This document shows positions 18,053-30,950 of a stretch of 64,000 nucleotides of DNA, one piece after another. The notes beneath the pieces are model-generated. The model saw only the letters and a list, made by a program, of their open reading frames with translations. It did no database searches and had not been told where the DNA came from. Each line of letters begins with the position of its first letter. The first letter of the stretch is position 1. Position numbers and translations under genes: made by a program. This DNA comes from Haemophilus sputorum CCUG 13788 (GTDB lineage: Bacteria > Pseudomonadota > Gammaproteobacteria > Enterobacterales > Pasteurellaceae), in contig NZ_AFNK01000031.1 of assembly GCF_000238795.1 (NCBI RefSeq), positions 62,001 to 126,000 on the forward strand, in the 5' to 3' direction.

Positions 18053-19804
18053 TTAGCGCGCTAATAACAAGGCAAGCTCTTGCTTTTCAGCGGCATCTAG
18101 CTCTAGGCCGGTTGTTCGTTCTTTTGCCATTAAAACTTCAATACGTTTTTCTACTAATTTGGCATAAAGAAAATCAAGCGTTTCGATAAATTCTTTTTCC
18201 ATATTTTCAGGGCTTACCATATGATCCCAATTCGCTAGAATTTCAAGTGTACGGTACTCCGATTTATCTCGCCAATGCTCCAATAAGGCGCCCATACTTA
18301 TCCCCACATGCTGTTGGCAAGTCGCTGCTAACTCTACAAACAGATCAAAACCTGCCTCATTTAGGCTTTGCAAAGGTGATAAATCTGGCACATGTTTTGC
18401 AAGCTCTGGATTTTGCAGTAATAGCGCAATCAACAAACGCATTGGTGTTCGTTTAATTTTTTCCGTAGGGTTTGCTTTTGGCTGTGTTGGCATTCGATTA
18501 GGCAACATCGCCTCTAGTTGGCTTGGATCAAGAAGCCCCAATTTTTGGCCGAGTAAATTACGCAGATAAATCCGTAACATTTCCCCAGGAATACGGTTAA
18601 TCAAAGGCACAGCAAGCGAAGCTAATTTAGATTTGCCTTCTTGACTTGATAAATCAACTTGCGCAAGTAACGAATCAAATAAAAACTCGCTTAACGGTTT
18701 TGCCACTTCCTGCACATATTGTTCAAATTGTACTTTCCCTTGCTGACGAATAAAGCTATCTGGATCTTCCCCATCTGGTAAGAAAATAAATTTTAACTGG
18801 CGCCCGTCATATAAATAAGGCAGCGCATTTTCAAAAGCTCGCCACGCGGCATCTCGTCCTGCTCGGTCACCATCGTAACAACAAATAATTTGTTCAGTCA
18901 CCCGAAACATTTGCTGAATTTGCTCACTTGTTGTTGCTGTACCTAAAGAAGCGACTGCATTATTTACCCCAAACTGAGCAAGCGCAACCACATCCATATA
19001 ACCTTCTACAACTAATAACGAGGTTGGATTTTCATCTTGTTGCAGTACTTGGAACAAGCCGTAAAGCTCACTCCCTTTATGGTAAATTACCGATTCTGGT
19101 GAGTTGAGGTATTTCGGGCGTTCATCGCCCATCACTCTTCCGCCAAATGCAATAACTCGTCCACGCTTATCTCGAATAGGGAACATTACTCTATGTCGGA
19201 AACGATCATAAACTTTGCCATTTTCATTGCGTGAAAGCATCCCTGTATCAATCAATTTTTGGGTTTCCTCAGCTGAAGAACCAAACTGTTTAAGCACCGT
19301 ATCAAAGGCATTCGGCGCAAAACCAATCTCAAAACGATGAATGATCTCTTCAGACAACCCTCGTTGTTGCAAATAACTTTGGCTTGGAATATCACTAGTT
19401 AACTTTTGCTGATATAACTTAGCAATCGCATCCATCAAACCATATAAGTCTCGTTTGGTTTGAAAACCTACTTGTGGCCGGCCATTATGATTTCGCACAT
19501 TTTCACGTGGAACTTCCAGCCCGTGCATAGCAGCAAGTTCTTCAATCGCTTCAGGGAACTCTAACTTATCAAATTCCATTAAAAAACTAATTGCATTGCC
19601 ATGCGCGCCACAGCCAAAACAGTGATAAACCTGCTTAGGTTGACTCACAGAAAAAGAAGGGGTTTTCTCATGATGAAATGGACAGCAAGCCTGATAACTG
19701 TGCGCACCAGATTTTTTTAACTTCACGCGACTGTTAATCAGCTCGACAATGTCTGTACGGGCGATGAGATCATCAATAAATGAACGTGGAATAATGCCTT
19801 TGAT
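18053..19804 (-). CDS. dnaG: DNA primase with an apparent ATC start codon
   Basis: Synthesises RNA primers at the replication fork. The zinc-binding motif (CCPFHHEKT...YHCFGCGAHGNA), TOPRIM block (LLVVEGYMDVVALAQFG, CYDGDRAGRDAAWRA) and C-terminal DnaB-interaction domain are present. The first ordinary start in frame is GTG at 19726 (557 residues), but homology continues upstream through KGIIPRSFIDDLIARTDIVE, matching the M-K-G or M-A-G-type start of other primases. In the start position the codon is ATC (19802-19804), 5 bases after a perfect GGAGG; the next codon upstream is ATA. Starting there gives 583 residues, the usual length. Confidence 0.93.
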   Translation of the reverse strand: MKGIIPRSFIDDLIARTDIVELINSRVKLKKSGAHSYQACCPFHHEKTPSFSVSQPKQVYHCFGCGAHGNAISFLMEFDKLEFPEAIEELAAMHGLEVPRENVRNHNGRPQVGFQTKRDLYGLMDAIAKLYQQKLTSDIPSQSYLQQRGLSEEIIHRFEIGFAPNAFDTVLKQFGSSAEETQKLIDTGMLSRNENGKVYDRFRHRVMFPIRDKRGRVIAFGGRVMGDERPKYLNSPESVIYHKGSELYGLFQVLQQDENPTSLLVVEGYMDVVALAQFGVNNAVASLGTATTSEQIQQMFRVTEQIICCYDGDRAGRDAAWRAFENALPYLYDGRQLKFIFLPDGEDPDSFIRQQGKVQFEQYVQEVAKPLSEFLFDSLLAQVDLSSQEGKSKLASLAVPLINRIPGEMLRIYLRNLLGQKLGLLDPSQLEAMLPNRMPTQPKANPTEKIKRTPMRLLIALLLQNPELAKHVPDLSPLQSLNEAGFDLFVELAATCQQHVGISMGALLEHWRDKSEYRTLEILANWDHMVSPENMEKEFIETLDFLYAKLVEKRIEVLMAKERTTGLELDAAEKQELALLLAR

Positions 19805-19877
19805 TATGACCTCCGATGCAGATAGGAAAAATGCCTTTTATGCAAATTGAACGTTTAAGCATTCTCGGCATAAAATG

Positions 19878-19913
19878 CTAAAACCGTGATTCCAAATGGT
19901 TTCACGGTTTTAG
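19878..19913 (-). terminator. Internal rpsU-dnaG terminator of the macromolecular-synthesis operon
   Basis: CTAAAACCGTGA and TCACGGTTTTAG form a 12-bp stem with a 12-base loop, between rpsU and dnaG. The trailing sequence is only partly T-rich (CATTTTATG). In E. coli the terminator at this position limits dnaG and rpoD expression relative to rpsU; the same role is inferred here. Confidence 0.78.
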
Positions 19914-19939
19914 TTAAGATTTGTGAATAACGTTACAAA

Positions 19940-20155
19940 TTAGTATAAACGTGTATTACGAGCGTTCTCACGAGCATTACGTTTAGCGTGACGTTTTGCT
20001 AAAGATGCTTTTTCGCGTTTACGAATAGTCGTTGGTTTTTCGTAGAACTCACGTGCGCGAACTTCTGCTAAGATACCTGCTTTTTCGCAAGAACGTTTAA
20101 AACGACGTAATGCAACGTCAAAAGATTCATTTTCACGAACTTTAATTACTGGCAT
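19940..20155 (-). CDS. rpsU: 30S ribosomal protein S21
   Basis: 71 residues, the family's standard length: [20 protein letters not shown], then a very basic C-terminal half ([20 protein letters not shown]). It belongs to the small ribosomal subunit and helps initiation. It opens the operon with dnaG and rpoD. The start follows GAGGTG. The 174-base upstream gap carries the promoter region; I see no other gene in it. Confidence 0.97.
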   Translation of the reverse strand: MPVIKVRENESFDVALRRFKRSCEKAGILAEVRAREFYEKPTTIRKREKASLAKRHAKRNARENARNTRLY

Positions 20156-20329
20156 ATGCCATCACCTCAAGGAATTAAATATGTTTAAATTAAGCCGCAC
20201 ACTATTTTTGGCGACATAGAACTAAAAAAGGTAGCCAATTCTACCCCAGCTAGGCCGATAAGTAAAGGGATGATTTAGAATTCTTCTCTATTCTTGCTTG
20301 CCTAATAAGATCGGCGATCTGTTTTGGCT

Positions 20330-21091
20330 CTATTGCGCTCGCAAAGACATCTCGCCAATCGCATAGGCATTTATCTTGCCTGTCTGTTCTAACAAAAGTT
20401 CGCCCTTGTCATTGATGCCTTGTGAGATCCCATGGATTTCAGTATCTCCTGCAAGGAGCTTAACTGGTTTACCATAAAATAAATCATAGCTTTGCCAGCG
20501 TTCAACATAATTTTCAAAGCCAACAAGCGGGTAAATTTTCAGATTTTTTTGCAATTGCGGCACAATTTTCTGCAACAATTGATTACGTTCTAAATGATAG
20601 GCTGAAAGATCAGCATAAGGTTGATTGACCACATTGAGATCAACCTGATCCATGCTCAAATTCAAGCCAATTCCGATCACCAAATAGTAGTCATTATTTT
20701 CAAAGCGGCTTTCAATTAAAATGCCACCTAACTTTTTCCCTTGGTAATAGACATCATTCGGCCATTTAATTTGAATATCTGAAATGCCCAACTCAGTAAA
20801 GCTTTCTGCCAAAACTAAAGCGACCACCAAACTTAATGCGCTGACCTGACGAACTTCATCTGCGCTATAACGCCATAACAAAGAAAAACAAAGATTCTGG
20901 CTTTTGCCTGAATACCATGAGCGTCCACGGCGACCGCGCCCAGCGGTTTGATGCTCAGCCGCGCATACTGAGCCTACTGCTAAATGTTTATATTCACGTA
21001 ATAAGTATTCATTAGTTGAATCAATTTCATCGAAAATGACCGCTTCTCCGCATAATAATGCGGCTTGTAAATCGGGCTGGTTGAGTTTCAT
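20330..21091 (-). CDS. birA: Biotin-protein ligase lacking the N-terminal repressor domain
   Basis: 253 residues. Catalytic BPL_LplA_LipB domain: FDEIDSTNEYLL, the biotinyl-AMP loop GRGRRGRSW, IKWPNDVYYQGKKLGGILIES, and an SH3-like C-terminal domain (about 205-253). It attaches biotin to AccB. Bifunctional BirA proteins (about 320 residues in E. coli) have an N-terminal winged helix that represses the bio operon; only about 16 residues precede the catalytic domain here, so this enzyme should not be a repressor. It starts immediately after the murB stop (TAAATG), so the two are coupled. Confidence 0.9.
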   Translation of the reverse strand: MKLNQPDLQAALLCGEAVIFDEIDSTNEYLLREYKHLAVGSVCAAEHQTAGRGRRGRSWYSGKSQNLCFSLLWRYSADEVRQVSALSLVVALVLAESFTELGISDIQIKWPNDVYYQGKKLGGILIESRFENNDYYLVIGIGLNLSMDQVDLNVVNQPYADLSAYHLERNQLLQKIVPQLQKNLKIYPLVGFENYVERWQSYDLFYGKPVKLLAGDTEIHGISQGINDKGELLLEQTGKINAYAIGEMSLRAQ

Positions 21092-22117
21092 TTAACGAGT
21101 CACCTCTTCGCTATTTACTTCACCATGTTTTCCGATAAAACGCACTTCTGGATGAAGCTCAACCCCAAATTTCTCACGCACGCGTTTGCGTACTGCTTTA
21201 GCTAAATCTGCTACGTCCTGACCTGTCGCATTATCTTTATTAATTAACACCAATGCTTGCTGAGTGTGGACAGCTGCACCGCCAACTTGAAAGCCTTTTA
21301 ACTCACATTGATCAATTAACCAACCTGCCGCTAATTTTACACGACCATCCGCTTGCGGATAATTTGGAATCTGTGGGAAAGCGGTCTGAATTTGGGCAAA
21401 TTTTGCAGCCTCAATAACAGGATTTTTGAAGAAACTTCCTGCATTTCCAAACTCATCAGGATTAGGCAATTTGCTCGAACGCACCGCACATACTTCATTA
21501 AAGACTTCAAGCGGTGTCACTGTAGCTACATCAAACTGCGTTAATGAACCGTAACTGAGTACAGGCTGCCATGCTTTCGGCAATTTCAAGCCGACTGCCA
21601 CAATCGCATAACCTTCGGCATAACGGTGTTTAAATACACTTTCCCGATAGCCAAATTCACATTCTGCCTTTGTTAAGCGGAAGAGCTCACCTGTGCGCAA
21701 ATTCAATACTTCAACAAAATCGCATGCACGTTCAAACTCGACGCCATAAGCACCAATATTCTGAATCGGTGCTGAACCGGCTACACCCGGAATAAGCGCC
21801 AAATTTTCTAAACCCGCAATGCCATGCTCTAACGTCCATTTCACTAAAGCATGCCAGTTTTCGCCACCTTGCACGGTTAAATAATGGAAATCCGCATCTT
21901 CATGATGTTCAATGCCTTTAAGCTGATTCACTAAGACCACACCTTCAAAATCATCTAAAAACAGCATATTTGAGCCTTGCCCTAAAATAAGGATCGGCTG
22001 ATTTGTCAAAGTAGCACGTTGCCATTCAGCTAAAAGTTGTTCTGTTGAAGTAAAAGGAATAATCTGGCTTGCCTGTGCAGGCAGATGAAAGGTATGAAAC
22101 GGGGTTAAACTCTGCAT
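21092..22117 (-). CDS. murB: UDP-N-acetylenolpyruvoylglucosamine reductase
   Basis: 341 residues, the type I MurB length. FAD-binding motifs [14 protein letters not shown] and [15 protein letters not shown] are visible, as is the catalytic serine block [10 protein letters not shown] and the C-terminal HPEVRFIG. It makes UDP-N-acetylmuramate in the cytoplasm for peptidoglycan. It forms an operon with birA, which follows directly. Confidence 0.96.
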   Translation of the reverse strand: MQSLTPFHTFHLPAQASQIIPFTSTEQLLAEWQRATLTNQPILILGQGSNMLFLDDFEGVVLVNQLKGIEHHEDADFHYLTVQGGENWHALVKWTLEHGIAGLENLALIPGVAGSAPIQNIGAYGVEFERACDFVEVLNLRTGELFRLTKAECEFGYRESVFKHRYAEGYAIVAVGLKLPKAWQPVLSYGSLTQFDVATVTPLEVFNEVCAVRSSKLPNPDEFGNAGSFFKNPVIEAAKFAQIQTAFPQIPNYPQADGRVKLAAGWLIDQCELKGFQVGGAAVHTQQALVLINKDNATGQDVADLAKAVRKRVREKFGVELHPEVRFIGKHGEVNSEEVTR

Positions 22118-22161
22118 AATCTTATCTAGTTTATTGAAATAAGGCAGATTCTAACACAAAC

Positions 22162-22216
22162 AAGCGGTCGAAAATCATGAACGTTTTGCAAAATTCAATG
22201 AAAACTCGACCGCTTG
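22162..22216 (-). terminator. Hairpin of inverted ACAAGCGGTC uptake cores after hemB
   Basis: ACAAGCGGTCGA at the left and TCGACCGCTTG at the right are inverted copies with an A/T-rich centre. They lie just past the hemB stop (22224) and before murB. In Pasteurellaceae paired uptake sequences commonly act as terminators; inferred here. Confidence 0.65.
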
Positions 22217-22223
22217 CGAGAGA

Positions 22224-23243
<1,020 letters not shown>

Positions 23244-23327
23244 TTATTACCTTATAATTTCAGAAAATCTAGCCTATTGTACTGGAAAACGCTAACTCTC
23301 GAAATGATTCCGCCAACTATAGCGAGT

Positions 23328-24251
23328 TTAAAACTCTTTTCTTAGCCATTTAACGAATGTTTTGATCATTAAAAATGCTATGGCTATATTCGCAATAATA
23401 AAAACTACTAGCCCAAAAGTCGCTAATTCTGGGATTTGATATAAGTAAGTTGCCCCATTTGCCATAGAAGCAAGACCGAATGAGAATGACCAAAAGCCAA
23501 CATTAAAACCTTTTACGACAATCCAACCGAATAAGCGCAATAAGAAAGCTAATTGTAAGAAGCCATAGCCCCAAAGCATTTTAACTACTAAATCAACTTG
23601 TCCGCCAGTTACCACTAAATAAGCCGCTGAGCCGACAAAGGCTGGTGCAAGAATAATTCCGAACGAAGCTCTTAACGGAACGGGGGTTTCATTTAAACGT
23701 AAACGCTGTAATAAAATCGGTTCAAACATAAACCATGCAATAAAACCAGCACCAAGGAAGAAAATGGCTAATTCATTATGGCCAATAAGTGTCAGTGATG
23801 TTGCTGCCGTAAAGTTAGTTGCCACTGTTGGCAAATAAAATGGCGGTAGCGCGGCAGTGTCGGTAAAAATATTCCCTTGCCATAATGCACCAATACGAAT
23901 AAGTGCATAAAGCAGCTGCCCGATAGCGCCAAGCCAAATCAATGTTTCACCTAATATGGATGACCAAGCTAGTAAAATATCCCCCATCAACATCGTTGTA
24001 ATAGGAATTAACGCGAAGAAAGAAAAACGAATTGGGCAGTTATATTCTTCTTTAATGGTATCGAAATGTTTAAAACAACGAATAATAAACAAACTAATAA
24101 ATAACAACCAAAGCACAAAAGCAACGCTGCCTAAAACGAAACTTACTTGTGGGGCATAAGGTGTGATAGATTCTGCATGACGCCATGCAAGGGACAATGC
24201 ACTTACTCCTAGCGTGATCGCAAAGTACCCTGTCGGTAAAATAAATTTCAT
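23328..24251 (-). CDS. tehA: TehA-type C4-dicarboxylate/tellurite channel family protein
   Basis: 307 residues with ten hydrophobic helices, inner membrane. The family signature LPTGYFAITLGVSALSLAWR opens the protein, and the pore Phe-containing helices (FFLGAGFIAWFMFEP) are present. It belongs to the TDT/SLAC1 group of trimeric anion channels; H. influenzae TehA is the structural model. No tehB methyltransferase is adjacent. Confidence 0.9.
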   Translation of the reverse strand: MKFILPTGYFAITLGVSALSLAWRHAESITPYAPQVSFVLGSVAFVLWLLFISLFIIRCFKHFDTIKEEYNCPIRFSFFALIPITTMLMGDILLAWSSILGETLIWLGAIGQLLYALIRIGALWQGNIFTDTAALPPFYLPTVATNFTAATSLTLIGHNELAIFFLGAGFIAWFMFEPILLQRLRLNETPVPLRASFGIILAPAFVGSAAYLVVTGGQVDLVVKMLWGYGFLQLAFLLRLFGWIVVKGFNVGFWSFSFGLASMANGATYLYQIPELATFGLVVFIIANIAIAFLMIKTFVKWLRKEF

Positions 24252-24270
24252 AATACCTTCTTAAATAAAA

Positions 24271-24304
24271 TAAAAATCCCCACTCTTTTACAAGATTGGG
24301 GATT
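24271..24304 (-). terminator. Terminator of tuf
   Basis: On the minus strand AATCCCCA and TGGGGATT form an 8-bp stem with a 14-base loop, followed by TTTATTTTA. It ends the tRNA-tuf transcript. Confidence 0.82.
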
Positions 24305-24329
24305 CTCTTAGCTATTTGCTTACATCAAA

Positions 24330-25701
<1,372 letters not shown>

Positions 25702-25704
25702 GTT

Positions 25705-25779
<75 letters not shown>

Positions 25780-25826
25780 TGTTCTAAATTCGTCTGTCCC
25801 ATACTGTGCGATTCAATTTAGGAAAG

Positions 25827-25911
25827 TGGTGGAGGGAGAAGGATTCGAACCTTCGAAGGCTGAGCCAACAGATTTACAGTCTGCCCCCTTTGGCCGCTCG
25901 GGAACCCCTCC
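25827..25911 (-). tRNA. tyrU: tRNA-Tyr (GUA)
   Basis: The minus strand starts GGAGGGGTTCCCGAGCGGC, has anticodon GTA in CAGACTGTAAATCTG, a class II variable arm, T-loop GTTCGAATC and an encoded CCA. It is 85 bases long. Confidence 0.96.
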
Positions 25912-25947
25912 ACGCTTTAATTGAATACTTGACTAAACTACACAAAA

Positions 25948-26023
<76 letters not shown>

Positions 26024-26051
26024 ATTGCGTTGTCGTAAGCAAGTGAGGTGC

Positions 26052-26079
26052 ATTATAGAGATTTTTTAATGGGGCGCAA
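26052..26079 (-). promoter_or_regulatory. Promoter of the tRNA-tuf operon
   Basis: On the minus strand TTGCGC (26074-26079) and TATAAT (26052-26057) are separated by 16 bases, about 28 bases before thrU. The remaining sequence up to coaA (26080-26268) shows no gene. Confidence 0.75.
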
Positions 26080-26268
26080 GTACTTTTTTCAAAAAAATAA
26101 AAAATTCCTTTCTTTCGCCGTTTAAATCAGCAAAACGATGAAAAAATAGAAAGTTTCATGCATTTTTAGGGAATAAATCGCCAAGAAGACTGATTTATAT
26201 TGTATAGTTTGCACCATTCTTTCACCGTTTCGGTGACTTTTTAGTGAACAAAATCAGAGATGTTGGCA

Positions 26269-27219
26269 ATGAGCCTCGAACAAAACCGAAAAATCACGCC
26301 TTTTTTAACCTTTAATCGTGAGCAATGGGCAGCCCTACGTAAATCTGTACCATTAAAACTCACAGAACAAGACTTAAAACCCCTATTAGGTTTTAATGAA
26401 GAACTGTCTCTTGAAGAAGTTCGTACTATTTATCTCCCGCTTGCTCGTTTAATTAACTACTATATAGAAGAAAACTTAAAGCGTCAGGCTGTGTTACATA
26501 AGTTTCTAGGTGTCGAAGCGCCCAAAGTCCCTTATATTATCAGCATTGCTGGGAGTGTTTCTGTCGGGAAAAGTACATCTGCACGTATTTTACAAGCATT
26601 GCTTTCTCACTATCCGCATGATCGTAAAGTCGATTTAATCACCACTGATGGCTTTTTATATCCATTAGCGACTTTGCAAGAAAAACAACTGCTCAAACGT
26701 AAAGGATTTCCAGAATCATATGATATCCATCGTTTGGTGCAATTTGTGGCGGACATTAAATCGGGCAAGCGTGAAGTGAAAGCCCCGATCTACTCGCATT
26801 TAACCTACGACATCATTCCAAATGAATTTAACATTGTCGATCAACCGGATATTGTCATTTTAGAAGGCTTAAATGTATTACAAAGTGGCATGAATTATCC
26901 TTCAAGCCCGCATAATGTTTTCGTTTCTGATTTTGTCGATTTTTCTATTTATGTGGATGCAGATGAAGCATTACTTAAAGAATGGTATATTTATCGCTTC
27001 TTAAAATTCAGACGCAGCGCATTTTCAGATCCAAATTCATACTTCCACCACTACTCTCGTTTGTCGGAAGAAGAAGCAATTCACACTGCTTCCACTATTT
27101 GGGATGAAATCAACGGCTTGAACCTTAAACAAAATATATTGCCAAGCCGTGAGCGAGCGAATCTAATTTTAGAGAAAGGACATAATCACGAAATTCAAAC
27201 CGTGAAATTAAGAAAATAA
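26269..27219 (+). CDS. coaA: Pantothenate kinase, type I
   Basis: 316 residues from ATG 26269 ([20 protein letters not shown]), aligned with the family N-terminus and equal to the E. coli length; an in-frame ATG at 26260 would add three residues. P-loop GSVSVGKST, then TTDGFLYP and [11 protein letters not shown], all type I CoaA features. It phosphorylates pantothenate, the first and regulated step of coenzyme A synthesis. Divergent from the tRNA-tuf operon. Confidence 0.95.
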   Translation: MSLEQNRKITPFLTFNREQWAALRKSVPLKLTEQDLKPLLGFNEELSLEEVRTIYLPLARLINYYIEENLKRQAVLHKFLGVEAPKVPYIISIAGSVSVGKSTSARILQALLSHYPHDRKVDLITTDGFLYPLATLQEKQLLKRKGFPESYDIHRLVQFVADIKSGKREVKAPIYSHLTYDIIPNEFNIVDQPDIVILEGLNVLQSGMNYPSSPHNVFVSDFVDFSIYVDADEALLKEWYIYRFLKFRRSAFSDPNSYFHHYSRLSEEEAIHTASTIWDEINGLNLKQNILPSRERANLILEKGHNHEIQTVKLRK

Positions 27220-27223
27220 CAGC

Positions 27224-27267
27224 AAAAAGGATTGGTGATGCGCCTAGCAGCCTAACCATTCCTTTTG
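27224..27267 (+). terminator. Imperfect hairpin after coaA
   Basis: AAAAGGATTGGT pairs with ACCATTCCTTTT-like sequence with one mismatch, around a 17-base loop, followed by TTTTGATA. It is probably the coaA terminator. Confidence 0.5.
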
Positions 27268-27353
27268 ATATTGGCAGAAATCACTTATGTTTTAGTCAAT
27301 TCAACAGCGGTGATTTCAATTTGCAAAACTTCAACTAAAAATGACCGCTTATT

Positions 27354-27896
27354 ATGAACAAAAAACTTTTTCTTCCTTTAGCAATTTTCCTAACTCTCAG
27401 TATTGCCTTAATGGTGCAGCTTTTCCGCAACGGCAATGGTGATGACCCGAAAAAACTTGAATCTGCACTTGTAGGTAAACCTGTGCCGACATTCAAATTA
27501 GAGTCAGTTGTTAATGAAGCCCAAATATTAGATGAAAACGTGGTGAAAACCGGGCATCCTCGCCTCTTAAACGTGTGGGCGACTTGGTGCCCAACTTGCT
27601 ATGCTGAACACGCTTATTTAACCGAACTGGCTAAACAAGGGGTAGAAATTGTTGGCATCGACTATAAAGACGAACGCCCAAAAGCAATGAAATTTTTAGC
27701 GAGTTACGGCAACCCTTACAAAGCAATTATTTTTGACCCGAAAGGCTCACTTGGCTTAGATCTTGGCGTTTATGGCGCACCTGAAACCTTCATTATTGAC
27801 GGCAAAGGCACCATTCACTACCGCCACGCAGGTGATGTAAATGAAAAAGTCTGGAATGAAACGTTGAAACCGATTTATGAGAAATTAAAACCATGA
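27354..27896 (+). CDS. ccmG: Thiol:disulfide interchange protein for cytochrome c maturation
   Basis: 180 residues: one N-terminal membrane anchor (about 5-23), then a periplasmic thioredoxin fold with the redox motif WATWCPTCYAEH and the cis-proline region YGAPETFIID. CcmG/DsbE keeps apocytochrome c haem-binding cysteines reduced. The next genes, ccmH and ccmI, overlap in turn. The genes ccmA-F that usually precede it are absent here, where coaA lies upstream. Confidence 0.9.
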   Translation: MNKKLFLPLAIFLTLSIALMVQLFRNGNGDDPKKLESALVGKPVPTFKLESVVNEAQILDENVVKTGHPRLLNVWATWCPTCYAEHAYLTELAKQGVEIVGIDYKDERPKAMKFLASYGNPYKAIIFDPKGSLGLDLGVYGAPETFIIDGKGTIHYRHAGDVNEKVWNETLKPIYEKLKP

Positions 27897-28366
27897 TGTT
27901 CACTAAAAAATTTTCTTTTCTATTATTAGCATTTTGTCATGTTAGCTTTGCCGCCCCTATCGAATTCAATCAATTCGATAACCCGCAGCAAGAAGCGGAC
28001 TATCAATCTCTTATTCAAACCTTGCGTTGTCCACAGTGCCAGAACAACAACATTGCGGATTCTAATGCAACCATTGCAACAGATATGCGTGGTAAAACTT
28101 TAGAGCTACTCAAGCAAGGCAAAAACAAAGAAGAGGTGGTAGAATATATGATTGAGCGCTACGGCAATTTCGTTACCTACGACCCGCCAATGACGCCGGC
28201 AACTATTTTCTTGTGGGTGTTGCCTGTCTTATTGATTTTAACCGGGATTGGGCTCATTCTCCGCCGCCGTAAAGCGCCACAAGCGGTCGAAAATACCGAA
28301 AAATTTACAAAATCGGCTCTCGATCAAGCCCGTTTGGATGAAATTTTAAATAAGGATAAAAAATGA
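27893..28366 (+). CDS. ccmH: Cytochrome c maturation protein CcmH/NrfF family
   Basis: 157 residues with a signal peptide (ends SFAAP), the CxxC motif in TLRCPQCQNNNIADSN, and a transmembrane helix at about 102-122 (TIFLWVLPVLLILTGIGLIL), then a basic tail. It takes part in apocytochrome c reduction and haem ligation at the inner membrane. Overlaps ccmG (ATGATG at 27893). It could instead be called NrfF, which shares this fold; the CcmI-type neighbour favours CcmH. Confidence 0.87.
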   Translation: MMFTKKFSFLLLAFCHVSFAAPIEFNQFDNPQQEADYQSLIQTLRCPQCQNNNIADSNATIATDMRGKTLELLKQGKNKEEVVEYMIERYGNFVTYDPPMTPATIFLWVLPVLLILTGIGLILRRRKAPQAVENTEKFTKSALDQARLDEILNKDKK

Positions 28367-29280
28367 CTTTTTGGCTTGTCGCCCTATTGATTACCTTGGT
28401 GATTGCTGCCATCGGCTTTTACCCGTTACTCAAACAAAAAAACCGCATCTCACAAACTGAACGAGATCAACTAAACAAGGCATTCTATTTTGATCGTCTT
28501 AATGAAGTTGAAAAAGAAGCTAACGAAGGTGTCATTGAAGATGCTGAACAGACAAAACTTGAGCTTCAACAAAGCTTGTTAGACGATATTCCAGCAGAAA
28601 CTCAAGACCAAGTTGCTTCTCAAAAACGCTTTGGTAAAGGAACTTTTGCCGCACTGTTAGTTGCCGTTTCTGCAATTAGTGTCGGTGCGTACTGGCAAGT
28701 CGGTTCATGGCAAGCGGCTGACATGGTAAACATGACGCATCAAAAGCTCACCTATTTTTACGAACGCATTAAGAGTGAAGATACGAATCCGCTTTCTGAA
28801 GCAGAGCTGAACCAATTTGCAATTGCACTACGTACAGACCTGCAGAACAACCCGCAAAATGCCAAAGGTTGGTTTATGCTAGGGCAAATTGGGATGGCAA
28901 AAGAAGATGGGCAACTAGCTTATGAAAGCTACGGCAAAGCGGCACAACTTGAGCCTGAAAACTTGCAATATCAATCAACCTACGCTCAACTGCTTATGAC
29001 CTCTAATACGCCTGCAGACAAAGAGCAAGGTAAAAAATTGCTAAAAGAGATTCTTCGTAAAGATCATACTAATCTTGATGCACTTAGCCTATTGGCTTTC
29101 AGTGCTTTTGAAGAAGAAGATTATAAAATGGCTGCCATGACTTGGGGCATGATGTTAAAACTGATTCCTGAAGAAGATCCGCGCCGTAAAACAGTAGAGA
29201 AAAGCGTGGATATGGCAATGCAAATGATGAAAATGCAAGAAGAAAAAACTGCACCATCTACGGCTGAGCCACAGAAATAA
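28363..29280 (+). CDS. ccmI: Cytochrome c maturation protein CcmI (TPR chaperone)
   Basis: 305 residues. CcmI-type N-terminus: membrane helix (WLVALLITLVIAAIGFYPLL), a charged loop with DQLNKAFYFDRLNEVEKEAN, a second helix at about 98-116 (FAALLVAVSAISVGAYWQVG), then a periplasmic TPR domain (NPQNAKGWFMLGQIGMAKED and following repeats). It holds apocytochrome c for the ligation complex. Overlaps ccmH by 4 bases. It is the last gene of the block and is followed by the second MITE-like element. Confidence 0.85.
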   Translation: MTFWLVALLITLVIAAIGFYPLLKQKNRISQTERDQLNKAFYFDRLNEVEKEANEGVIEDAEQTKLELQQSLLDDIPAETQDQVASQKRFGKGTFAALLVAVSAISVGAYWQVGSWQAADMVNMTHQKLTYFYERIKSEDTNPLSEAELNQFAIALRTDLQNNPQNAKGWFMLGQIGMAKEDGQLAYESYGKAAQLEPENLQYQSTYAQLLMTSNTPADKEQGKKLLKEILRKDHTNLDALSLLAFSAFEEEDYKMAAMTWGMMLKLIPEEDPRRKTVEKSVDMAMQMMKMQEEKTAPSTAEPQK

Positions 29281-29321
29281 TGGTTAAACTTAACTAAATT
29301 TCTTCGTAAATCACGATTGCC

Positions 29322-29478
29322 AAATCTCCCCTTCCCCTCTTTGCAAAAGAGGGGATTTGATTGAGTGAATATTGAATATCAATGCACGTATTCAATAGCA
29401 CTTACAATAAACTCAGCCCATTACTCTTAATTGACTAAAGATTCTCTCCTCTTTAGTAAAGAGGAGTAGAGGAGATTT
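29322..29478. repeat. MITE-like element, copy 2
   Basis: The left arm at 29322-29354 begins AAATCTCCCCTTCCCCTC; the right arm at 29446-29478, read on the minus strand, begins AAATCTCCTCTACTCCTC. Each contains its own palindrome (CCCCTCTTTGC-AAAAGAGGGG on the left). The 91-base centre has no gene. It is related to the element at 8699-8865 but its arms have diverged from each other. Confidence 0.72.
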
Positions 29479-29521
29479 GTTAGCAATTATTTACGGCCTC
29501 TTTATTAAATGAGAAGTTAAA

Positions 29522-30449
<928 letters not shown>

Positions 30450-30450
<1 letters not shown>

Positions 30451-30950
30451 TGCAAAAGAAATCTGGTTTAATTTGGCTCTGGCTGAGCCTTATTGTGATT
30501 GTGGGCGATTTATGGTCGAAATATGTCATCGTGCAAAATTTTAATTTGTATGACACTGTGAATGTTTTACCCATTTTTAACCTCACTTACGCTCGTAATT
30601 ACGGCGCGGCATTTAGCTTCTTAGCGAATCATGATGGCTGGCAAACTTATTTCTTCTTAGGGTTAGCGATTGTGATTTCTTTAGCACTCGTTGTGATGTT
30701 AGCACGCTCGCAAGCGGGTAAAAAATTAGAAAATTCTGCATATGCGATGATTATCGGTGGCGCATTAGGCAATGCGATTGACCGTGCTTACAATGGCTAT
30801 GTAGTTGATTTTATTGATTTTTATTGGAACTGGGACGGCTACCACTTCGCCACTTTTAACGTAGCCGACATTGCAATTTCAGTGGGCGCTGGTTTATTGA
30901 TTCTTGCCGCATTCTTAGACGGTAAAAAAGAAAAAACAAAGAGTGATTAA
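30450..30950 (+). CDS. lspA: Lipoprotein signal peptidase
   Basis: 166 residues with four membrane helices. Both catalytic aspartate motifs are present: [21 protein letters not shown] and [12 protein letters not shown]. It cleaves prolipoprotein signal peptides before the lipidated cysteine, which suits lipoproteins such as that at 5239. Start and glnB stop overlap by one base. Confidence 0.96.
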
